A DNA stretch of 5,429 nt from F2B08 sp046260445. Its GTDB lineage: Bacteria; Actinomycetota; Actinomycetes; Actinomycetales; Dermatophilaceae. Shown piece after piece: positions 1 to 4,908 of the stretch (within the stretch, counting starts at the first letter, position 1; each line of letters begins with the position of its first letter). Location of the stretch: contig JBHEPF010000034.1 of assembly GCA_046260445.1 (NCBI GenBank), positions 1 through 5,429 on the forward strand, written 5' to 3'. The position numbers were made by a program, and so were the translations under genes. The notes beneath the pieces are model-generated. The model did no database searches. It was not told the DNA's origin and saw only the letters and a program-made list of their open reading frames with translations.

Positions 1-74
1 TGGAGCCGGTGACGGGAATCGAACCCGCGTGTCCAGCTTGGGAAGCTGGCGCTCTACCATTGAGCTACACCGGC
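1..74 (-). tRNA. tRNA-Gly, anticodon CCC
   Basis: Read on the minus strand this is a complete 74-nt cloverleaf. The 7-bp acceptor stem pairs GCCGGTG with CACCGGC. The D arm is GCTC/GAGC, the anticodon stem is CCAGC/GCTGG, and the loop TTCCCAA gives anticodon CCC (plus-strand positions 40-42). The T arm has a normal TTCGAAT loop, followed by discriminator T and an encoded CCA at plus-strand 1-3. It decodes GGG glycine codons. The gene points away from the protein-coding genes and has its own upstream spacer. No mismatch suggests decay. Confidence 0.97.
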
Positions 75-116
75 GCGGCACTTTGCGGCCGAGGCCCGAT
101 CAGTGACAGCCACGGC

Positions 117-144
117 AGTCTAACCCACCTCGTGAGCGTGCCGA
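117..144 (-). promoter_or_regulatory. possible promoter of tRNA-Gly
   Basis: On the minus strand a TAGACT hexamer (plus 117-122) fits an actinobacterial -10. It is preceded, with a 16-bp spacer, by TCGGCA (plus 139-144), which matches the -35 consensus at four of six positions. Transcription would start near 110, leaving a leader of about 35 nt before the mature tRNA. The position is sensible but the -35 is weak, so this is an inference from spacing and motif only. Confidence 0.33.
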
Positions 145-159
145 CCTCGCGCCCCAGCG

Positions 160-177
160 CGAACCGGAGGCGGTTCG
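160..177. repeat. 7-bp inverted repeat in the tRNA/HNH spacer
   Basis: CGAACCG and CGGTTCG form a perfect 7-bp inverted repeat around a GAGG centre. It lies between the divergent tRNA and HNH genes, upstream of both inferred promoters. No T-run follows on either strand, so it does not look like an intrinsic terminator. It could be an operator or a chance palindrome in GC-rich DNA. Confidence 0.4.
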
Positions 178-212
178 GCCCCGGAATCTGAAGCACTGTC
201 AGAGGTCTCTCA

Positions 213-218
213 TAGCGT
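213..218 (+). promoter_or_regulatory. possible -10 of a leaderless HNH gene start
   Basis: TAGCGT matches the actinobacterial TANNNT -10 pattern and ends exactly 6 nt before the ATG at 225. That spacing would put the transcription start on the initiation codon. There is no clear Shine-Dalgarno sequence before the ATG, which agrees with leaderless initiation. No good -35 is visible. Confidence 0.35.
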
Positions 219-224
219 TGGGGC

Positions 225-1573
225 ATGGAGAGAGGGGCCCGCAACAGCGACGGTTCGGTCATCGGAATCGAGGCCGCCGCTGCGGATGTCGAAGCGATGC
301 GCGAGCGCACCCGTGCGGCGTGTAGTCGGTTGAACCGGACCCATGCGGAGCTGGTCGCGATCACGGTGGACCTGCTCGATCGCGAGCTGTGGGCCGAGGG
401 CGGGATCCGTTCACCCGAGCATTGGTTGATGGTGCGCGCCGGCCTCTCGCCGGCCTCTCGCCGACGACTGCGCGTGACGTCGTGCGGATGGCACGTCGGA
501 CCACGGAGCTGCCAGAAGCCGCGGACTCGTTGACGGCCGGGACGCTGTCCCTTGATCAGGCGTCCGTGCTCACCCGGCACGTGCCGGCGACTCACTCGGC
601 GGCGGCAACCGAGTTGGCGCGCAAGTGCACCGTGCCGCAGCTGCGGCGGGTGCTTTCGCGACACGGGTTCCAGGACGACGAGCCCGACCCGGATGACGCT
701 CCAGAGCCCCGGGAGCGCACTCCCGCCGAGGACGCCGGCCCCCACCGGGTGAGGGAGGACCCGACGCTGAGCATGTCGACGGGCGAGGACGGCGTCTTCA
801 CGATGCGGTACACCGCTCCGGCCTCGGTGGGTGCGCTGGTCGAGCAGGCGATCCGTGAGGCCAAGGATGCTCTCTTCGCCGCCGGTCAGACGCAGGCGAC
901 TCTCGCTGACGCGTTGGTCGAGGTCGCCAACCGCTCGCTGAGCGCCCTGGAGGGGACCAGCCGGTCACGCAAGTACCGGATCAACGTCCATCTCGACACG
1001 GATGGCGGGTGGATGCCCGGGATCGGGCGTCTGCCGGACCACATGCTGCGCGGGGTGACCTGCGACGGTGAACTGGTGCCGGTGTGGGAGAGCAGCGGGC
1101 ACCCGGTCAACCTGGGTCGGTCCGTGCGGATCGTGCCCGAGCGGCTGCGGCGTCTCGTGATCGCCCGCGACGGCGGATGTGCCTACCCGGGCTGTGTCTC
1201 CACCGGTCATGTCGACGTTCACCACGTCGTGCACTGGACCCAGGGTGGACCCACCGACCTGGGGAACCTTGTGGCCTTGTGCGCGTACCATCACGACACC
1301 CATCACGCGGGTGAGTTCGGCATCGCCGCCGACCCGGAGCAGCCGGGGTGGTTCGTCTTCACCGGTCGCGGCGGCTGGGTCCTCGCACCGCTCCATGCCG
1401 TGCCCGATCCGCCGCCACCGAACGGGCCGCCGGGCGAGGACCGGCAGGCCGACCTCGAAGACCGCGCCGAAGACCGAGAGCCTCCGCCGACCTGGCAAGG
1501 ACCCACGGGCGAGCACCTGGACGCCCGATGGGTCGACATCCTGCCCAACCCGCCGCCACCGTCGGCCGCCTGA
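225..1573 (+). pseudogene. DUF222/HNH endonuclease domain protein, frameshifted by an 11-bp duplication
   Basis: The product belongs to the actinobacterial DUF222 + HNH (13E12-repeat) family, presumed metal-dependent nucleases often linked to repeats or mobile DNA; the exact role is unknown. The N-terminal part is read from the ATG at 225 to shortly after 438. It then needs a frame change at the tandem CCGGCCTCTCG copies (439-460) to continue as the frame that ends with TGA at 1571-1573. Dropping one copy gives a continuous 445-residue protein reading RAGLSPTTARDVVR through the join. DUF222 covers most of the N-terminal two thirds. The C-terminal HNH has a CAYPGC knuckle, VDVHH (about H329/H330 of the restored protein), GNLVALC and YHHDTHH, so the catalytic motifs are all kept. 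As written, initiation at 225 gives only a 102-residue product. An internal ATG at 488 could still yield a shortened HNH protein. The break could be a recent mutation, a reversible slipped-strand change or an assembly error. Confidence 0.85.
439..460 (+). repeat. 11-bp tandem duplication causing a frameshift
   Basis: Two identical adjacent copies of CCGGCCTCTCG occupy 439-449 and 450-460. Because 11 is not a multiple of three, the second copy shifts the HNH gene out of frame. The single-copy sequence reads through as a coherent family protein, so the duplication is the derived state. Confidence 0.95.
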
Positions 1574-1577
1574 CGGA

Positions 1578-1583
1578 TACCCT
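1578..1583 (+). promoter_or_regulatory. possible -10 of a leaderless dcd start
   Basis: TACCCT fits TANNNT and ends 6 nt before the GTG at 1590, the same geometry as in front of the HNH gene. No Shine-Dalgarno sequence precedes the GTG. No convincing -35 is seen in the end of the HNH gene, so this stays tentative. Confidence 0.35.
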
Positions 1584-1589
1584 GACGAC

Positions 1590-2165
1590 GTGCTTCTCTC
1601 CGACCGCGACATCCGCGCCGAGACCGATGCCGGGCGGGTCGTCCTCGATCCCTGGGACCCGGCCATGATCCAGCCGAGCAGCATCGATGTGCGGCTGGAC
1701 AGGTACTTCCGACTCTTCGACAACCACAAGTACCCCGTCATCGACCCGGCCCTGGACCAGCCCGACCTCACTCGGCTCGTCGACGTCGACCCGGAGGAGG
1801 GGTTCGTCCTCCACCCCGGCGAGTTCGTGCTCGCCAGCACTCTCGAGACCGTCACCCTGCCCGACGACCTCGCCGCCCGCGTCGAGGGCAAGTCGAGCCT
1901 GGGCCGGCTCGGCCTGCTCACCCATGCGACGGCCGGCTTCGTCGACCCCGGGTTCAGCGGGCACGTCACCCTCGAGCTCTCCAACGTCGCGACGCTGCCG
2001 ATCATGCTCTGGCCGGGTATGAAGATCGGCCAGCTCGCGTTCTTCCGGCTCTCCTCGCCCGCCGAGAATCCCTACGGCTCGTCGAAGTACGGCTCGCACT
2101 ACCAGGGACAGCGTGGCCCCACGGCCAGCCGGTCGTTCGACAACTTCCACCGCACCGAGGTCTGA
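1590..2165 (+). CDS. dcd: dCTP deaminase, probably dUMP-forming (bifunctional)
   Basis: This 191-residue cytosolic enzyme deaminates dCTP on the route to dUMP for thymidylate synthesis. The GTG start gives the family N-terminus MLLSDRDIRAE; longer in-frame starts would run back into the HNH gene. Visible motifs are IQPSSIDVRL (27-36), the phosphate-binding stretch VEGKSSLGRLG (98-108), HATAGFVDPGFSGH (112-125) and TLELSN with the likely catalytic Glu129. The C-terminal GSHYQGQRGPT covers the nucleotide in this family. Length and motifs match mycobacterial Dcd, including Ala115, and that enzyme has both deaminase and dUTPase activity. The dUMP-forming activity is therefore inferred from similarity. 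The gene begins 16 nt after the HNH stop and is followed 28 nt later by cutA, so dcd and cutA are probably transcribed together. No defects are seen. Confidence 0.96.
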   Translation: MLLSDRDIRAETDAGRVVLDPWDPAMIQPSSIDVRLDRYFRLFDNHKYPVIDPALDQPDLTRLVDVDPEEGFVLHPGEFVLASTLETVTLPDDLAARVEGKSSLGRLGLLTHATAGFVDPGFSGHVTLELSNVATLPIMLWPGMKIGQLAFFRLSSPAENPYGSSKYGSHYQGQRGPTASRSFDNFHRTEV

Positions 2166-2193
2166 CGTCGCGCAGAACGGATGTCGTCGGCTC

Positions 2194-2508
2194 ATGTCAC
2201 TCATCGAGATCCGCATCGCCGCACCTGACGTCGAGGTTGCGGACCGCATCGCGCGGCTCCTCGTCGACGAGCGGCTGGCTGCGTGTGTTCAGCAGCTGCC
2301 GATCACGTCCACCTATGTCTGGGAAGGCACGGTCGAGCGGTCGAGCGAGATCCTGCTCCTCGCCAAGTCGACGGCCGAGTCCTTCGATGCCGTATGCGCC
2401 GCCGTCACCCAGGTGCACCCGTATGACCTGCCGGAGATCCTGGCTGTGCCGGTGAGTGAAGCGCTGGGTGAGTACCAGACGTGGGTCGAGGAGTCGGTGG
2501 ATCGCTGA
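2194..2508 (+). CDS. cutA: CutA1 divalent-cation tolerance protein
   Basis: A 104-residue protein of the CutA1 family, small ferredoxin-like trimers named for divalent cation (copper) tolerance but with an uncertain molecular role in bacteria. Evidence is the N-terminal strand SLIEIRIAAPD, the LVDERLAACVQQLPITSTYVW segment around Cys38, the central EILLLAKS strand and the signature HPYDLPEILAVPV near the C-terminus. Length is normal for the family. The ATG at 2194 is used because it begins exactly at the first conserved strand; the frame stays open upstream but only back into dcd, and there is no good ribosome site. The gene lies 28 nt downstream of dcd. A GTG-started frame follows 3 nt after its stop. 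Confidence 0.95.
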   Translation: MSLIEIRIAAPDVEVADRIARLLVDERLAACVQQLPITSTYVWEGTVERSSEILLLAKSTAESFDAVCAAVTQVHPYDLPEILAVPVSEALGEYQTWVEESVDR

Positions 2509-2511
2509 GCT

Positions 2512-2576
2512 GTGGATCACCTGCCAGGCCTGTGGGAGGGTCCCGGCATCGTCGCGCCTGAGGTGAAACCAAGGTG
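2512..2576 (+). pseudogene. 5' part of a small unidentified ORF cut by the IS110 element
   Basis: A GTG 3 nt after the cutA stop opens a frame starting VDHLPGLWEGPGIVAPEV, with GGTGGA (2496-2501) 10 nt upstream as a possible ribosome site. Here it runs into the insertion element and would stop within a few codons. If the inferred 1525-bp element is removed, position 2576 joins 4102 and the frame continues to a TGA at 4220-4222, giving 61 codons with GC-rich third positions. I do not recognise the product; it has two Trp and two Cys and no signal peptide or membrane segment. Tight spacing behind cutA suggests a third gene of the dcd-cutA unit. It may instead be a chance frame. Confidence 0.4.
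2570..2576. repeat. inferred IS110 core sequence, RE side
   Basis: CAAGGTG lies 3 bp beyond the transposase stop codon and recurs exactly at 4095-4101 on the far side of the element. IS110 elements make no ordinary target duplication but share a short core between donor and target. A matching word at both ends is therefore the expected junction mark. The exact base of crossover within the 7 bp cannot be seen. Confidence 0.5.
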
Positions 2577-2579
2577 AGG

Positions 2580-3830
2580 TTATGCGGCTGGCGGCTGCGC
2601 GGTGACGGTGTAGCCCAGGGTGTTGAGCTCTTTGAGGAGGCGTCGTGCGCGTCGTTGGGGGTCGTGCCGTTTGATGAAGTAGTCCGCACCGAGGTCGTGG
2701 AAGGGCTCGTCGCGGTCGAGCATGTGGAAAGCGGAAACCAGGACGGAGTGCTGGACCGCTCCCAGCGCCTTGGCGTGTCCGCGTCGGCCCTTGATGCGGA
2801 CGTACTGGGATCCGAAGTAGGTGCCCTTGGTGCGCACTGCTGAGGTCGCGGCGTCGTGAAGGTAGGTCCGTAGCCACTTGTTGCCCTTGCGGGTCTTGCC
2901 GGACTTCGACTTTCCCGCGGACTCGTACTGCCCGGGACATCGCCCTGCCCAGGAAGCCAGGTGGGCGGCGTCACCGAAGACGGTCATGTCCGCCCCGATC
3001 TCGGCGATGATGCCTTCGGCGGTGCGCTTGTCGATCCCCGGCGTGGTGGCCAGCAGGTCACGCTCGTGGCCGAAAGGGGCGATCGCCTCATCGATGGCGT
3101 CCGTCAGGCGTGCGATGGCTTCCTCGAGGTCATCCAACTTGGCCAGCACCTCTGCCACGATCAGGGCGTGGTGAGCAGAGAACCTGCCGCGCAGCGCCTC
3201 TTGCAGCATCGGGATCTTCACCCGAAGGGGCCCCTTTGCCAACTGGGAGAGCACCTCGGGGTCACTGGTGCCGGCGACCAGTGCGGTGAGCATCGCCCGG
3301 CCAGAGACTCCCAGGATGTCGGTAGCGACCGAGGAGAGCTTGATGCCAGCGTCCTGCAGGATTTTGTCCAGCCGCTGGGCCTGACGGCTGCGCTCTTCGA
3401 TCTGCGCCTTGCGATAGCGGGTCAAGGTGCGCAGCTCGCGGATCTCCTTGGGGGGGACAAACGAGGGATTGACCAGCCCGTTGGCCACGAGCTGGGCGAT
3501 CCACGCCGCATCGGCCATATCCGTCTTGCGGCCCGGCACGTTGCGCAGATGCCGGGCATTGAGGAGCCAGCACCCGATCGCGTCTTCCAGGACGTAGTAC
3601 ACCGGCTTCCAGTACACCCCGGTGGACTCCATCCCCACCAGCGTCACGCCCCAGCCGCTGAGCCAGTCCCGCAAAGCGAGCAACTCGCTGGTCATCGTGC
3701 CGAACGTCGCCAGATGCGTCTCGACGTCCGTGCCGGTCGTGACCCGCACACACGCCACGACCGTGTCCTTGTCGACGTCCAGCCCCGCGCACCGTTCAAC
3801 CAGCGTCTCCACCGCTACCACCTCCACCAT
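2580..3830 (-). CDS. IS110-family transposase (DEDD recombinase, Tnp_20)
   Basis: A 416-residue recombinase that, in this family, works with a bridge RNA to join donor and target DNA. The N-terminal RuvC-like DEDD domain shows GLDVDKD (Asp18), GMESTGVYW (Glu68) and KTDMADAAW (Asp104, Asp107). A helical segment, probably a coiled coil, spans about 130-250. The C-terminal Tnp_20 domain (about 255-345) carries TTPGID, FGDAAHLASWAG, YESAGKSKSGK and KGNKWLRTYLHDAA; Ser304 is the likely catalytic serine by motif position. The ATG at 3830 (MVEVVAVETL) is chosen because it starts just before the conserved domain. A GTG six codons later, with GGAGGTGG ahead of it, is a credible alternative. The frame stays open upstream through LE, but that part shows no family similarity. 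No stops or frameshifts are present, so the element may be active. Confidence 0.96.
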   Translation of the reverse strand: MVEVVAVETLVERCAGLDVDKDTVVACVRVTTGTDVETHLATFGTMTSELLALRDWLSGWGVTLVGMESTGVYWKPVYYVLEDAIGCWLLNARHLRNVPGRKTDMADAAWIAQLVANGLVNPSFVPPKEIRELRTLTRYRKAQIEERSRQAQRLDKILQDAGIKLSSVATDILGVSGRAMLTALVAGTSDPEVLSQLAKGPLRVKIPMLQEALRGRFSAHHALIVAEVLAKLDDLEEAIARLTDAIDEAIAPFGHERDLLATTPGIDKRTAEGIIAEIGADMTVFGDAAHLASWAGRCPGQYESAGKSKSGKTRKGNKWLRTYLHDAATSAVRTKGTYFGSQYVRIKGRRGHAKALGAVQHSVLVSAFHMLDRDEPFHDLGADYFIKRHDPQRRARRLLKELNTLGYTVTAQPPAA

Positions 3831-3867
3831 TCTCGCGCGCCGAAATTGACGGTGGGCCGCCTGAAGA

Positions 3868-3884
3868 ACTCCACATTGTGGAGT
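3868..3884. repeat. 8-bp palindrome upstream of the transposase start
   Basis: ACTCCACATTGTGGAGT is a perfect 8-bp inverted repeat about one base, 37 bp upstream of the transposase ATG. On the transposase strand it is followed by TTCTTC. It could be an operator, or a weak terminator separating the candidate bridge RNA from the transposase message. The sequence does not decide between these. Confidence 0.55.
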
Positions 3885-3899
3885 CTGAGGTACGCGCTC

Positions 3900-4080
3900 G
3901 AAGCAGCAGTTCCATGTGCCCGAAGTTCCCACATCACACTCAGATACGAGCTCCTTCGGCACCAAGGCAACCCGACGTCGACAGACGCCCCACCACAACA
4001 AGGTTTCCCCAGCTCCACGTGGGCCGCAAGGCCCCCGAACACTCAGATGCCCGCGAAAGGGGGCCCGTGCCTCAGTGAGG
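3900..4080 (-). ncRNA. candidate IS110 bridge RNA in the LE region
   Basis: In IS110 elements a structured RNA from the LE flank guides recombination through two loops, one for target and one for donor. On the transposase strand this LE has two stem-loops. The first pairs GGCCCCC (plus 4059-4065) with GGGGGCC (plus 4030-4036) around a 22-nt loop. The second pairs GTGCCGAAG (plus 3954-3962) with CTTCGGGCAC (plus 3916-3925), with one bulged base, around 28 nt. Both loops contain ATCTGAGTGT (plus 4039-4048 and 3936-3945). The first loop also repeats 11 nt of the element tip. A small palindrome CCTCACTGAGG (plus 4070-4080) precedes them. Boundaries and promoter are not defined by the sequence; in the family the promoter can form at the circle junction. 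Which loop is donor and which is target is open. Confidence 0.55.
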
Positions 4081-4094
4081 AAGTGCCCGCGAAA
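4048..4094. repeat. 11-bp direct repeat linking the element tip and the first hairpin loop
   Basis: TGCCCGCGAAA occurs at 4048-4058, inside the loop of the first predicted stem-loop, and again at 4084-4094, directly abutting the inferred core CAAGGTG at the LE end. A word shared by RNA loop and donor flank is what a donor guide would look like. Confidence 0.7.
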
Positions 4095-4101
4095 CAAGGT
4101 G
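4095..4101. repeat. inferred IS110 core sequence, LE side
   Basis: Second copy of CAAGGTG, marking the LE junction. The base before it is the end of the 11-bp direct repeat. The bases after it (GTGCCTGG) continue the interrupted small reading frame. Confidence 0.5.
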
Positions 4102-4222
4102 GTGCCTGGAGCGGGAGTGCGACCGCGATGATCTCCTCCGCCGGGAGCTGCTCGAGGGAGACCTCGTCGAGGTCCTCTCGCCGTCTACCCGCCGGCGTGA
4201 CCTCATGCCGCCGAAGCCCTGA
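4102..4222 (+). pseudogene. 3' part of the small ORF interrupted by the IS110 element
   Basis: From the LE junction the frame reads WCLERECDRDDLLRRELL and on to a TGA at 4220-4222. It is charged, Arg-rich and Leu-rich, with about 87% G or C at third codon positions, so it looks like real coding DNA. It has no start of its own and is in frame with the 2512 start once the element is removed. The opposite strand is also open here, but read across the restored junction it would run antisense through nearly all of cutA, so the plus strand is preferred. Product not recognised. After it, 4223-4254 is a short GC-rich spacer with only a weak GCCCG/CGGGC pairing. Confidence 0.42.
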
Positions 4223-4254
4223 GCCGCCCGGCGCGTTCGGTCGGGCCCCTGCTC

Positions 4255-4899
4255 ATGGGCGATGATCGCACGGTGACGACCAAGCCCGACCTGCAGTGGT
4301 TCCGGCGGCCCGGCGAGGCCGGCGCGGTGGTCCTCGTCCTGCACGGCGGCATGCCTCGAAACCGCGACCCGGTGAACCGGTACGGCCCCACGGTCGTGCG
4401 GATGATCCCGTTCACCTGGTCGCTCACCCGCGCTCGGCGCGACGTGGCGGTCGTCCTCATGCGGTATGCGGTGCGCGGCTGGAACGGTCGGGATGCGCAC
4501 CCCGTGGCGGACGCCCGCTGGGCGCTGGACCAGATCGCCGAGCGCTACCCCGGCCGCCCCGTCGCGGTGGTCGGTCACAGCATGGGTGGGCGCACCGCCT
4601 TGCATGTCATGGACCATCCCGCCGTCGACGTCGTCGCGACCCTCGCGGCCTGGGTCGAGCGTCGCGACCCCGCCCACGGCCGACCGGGCCAGAGCGCCTA
4701 TCTCGGCCATGGAGCCGACGACGGGATCACCTCACCGGTCGGCTCGAAGGTCATGGCATCGAGGCTCCGCTCCCAAGGGGTCGACGTGACGCTCGAAATC
4801 ATCGAGGGAGAGAACCACGCCCTGCTCCGTAAGGCGAGGTGGTGGCATCAGCGAGTTACCGCATACGTCATGGGGGAGCTCGAGCAGCGGATCGCCTAG
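4255..4899 (+). CDS. alpha/beta hydrolase
   Basis: A 214-residue cytosolic alpha/beta-hydrolase fold protein with a complete-looking catalytic triad. The strand-turn VVLVLHGGM (25-33) supplies the oxyanion HGG motif. The nucleophile elbow VVGHSMGG puts Ser109 in place, HGADDGITSP supplies Asp155/156, and EGENHALL supplies His188. The central VAVVLMRYAVRGWNG matches the dienelactone-hydrolase/BAAT-like subgroup, so an esterase or peptidase-type activity is likely, but the substrate cannot be read from sequence. No signal peptide. The ATG at 4255 gives the longest plausible protein. The GTG at 4273 is a real alternative: GATGAT ends exactly 6 nt before it, the geometry seen at the HNH and dcd starts. 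The amidase gene begins 9 nt after the stop, so both are probably in one operon. Confidence 0.88.
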   Translation: MGDDRTVTTKPDLQWFRRPGEAGAVVLVLHGGMPRNRDPVNRYGPTVVRMIPFTWSLTRARRDVAVVLMRYAVRGWNGRDAHPVADARWALDQIAERYPGRPVAVVGHSMGGRTALHVMDHPAVDVVATLAAWVERRDPAHGRPGQSAYLGHGADDGITSPVGSKVMASRLRSQGVDVTLEIIEGENHALLRKARWWHQRVTAYVMGELEQRIA

Positions 4900-4908
4900 G
4901 GTGCGGAC

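Larger units (their letters stand above)
2577..4101 (-). mobile_element. IS110-family insertion sequence, about 1525 bp, apparently intact
   Basis: The element has one full-length DEDD/Tnp_20 recombinase gene reading leftward, a very short RE (a few bp after the stop) and a long LE of about 270 bp without a credible gene. This asymmetry is typical of the IS110 subgroup, where LE encodes the bridge RNA. Ends were set by the shared CAAGGTG (2570-2576 and 4095-4101) and by restoration of a continuous 61-codon frame when the segment is removed. There are no terminal inverted repeats, as expected. It sits just downstream of cutA and does not damage dcd, cutA or the hydrolase. The recombinase family is certain; the end positions are inferred to within several bp. 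Confidence 0.8.

Noticed and set aside
965..2249. Long minus-strand open frames opposite the HNH gene and dcd
   Set aside because: Low-complexity Arg/Gly/Pro/Ser translations opposite confidently identified genes; expected in high-GC DNA.
3831..4097. The transposase frame stays open upstream to a TTG at 4097, which would add 89 residues
   Set aside because: The extra part covers the whole LE non-coding region, shows no family similarity, overlaps the candidate bridge RNA, and the conserved domain starts right after the ATG at 3830.
4102..4240. Minus-strand reading of the remnant (with EDLDEVSLEQLPAEEI) as the real gene
   Set aside because: It looks plausible locally, but read across the restored junction it continues antisense through nearly all of cutA with no sensible end; the plus-strand reading has a start and a stop.
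4226..4246. GCCCG/CGGGC pairing before the hydrolase as a terminator
   Set aside because: Only 5 bp, with no T-run; too weak to call in GC-rich DNA.
2961..4265. A long open frame on the plus strand (434 codons) opposite the transposase
   Set aside because: It is antisense to a clear IS110 transposase, crosses the LE region and the element end, and has no recognisable domain; a high-GC shadow.
4072..4710. A 212-codon minus-strand open frame opposite the hydrolase
   Set aside because: Arg/Ser-rich end, no domain, antisense to a protein with an intact catalytic triad, and it crosses into the IS element.
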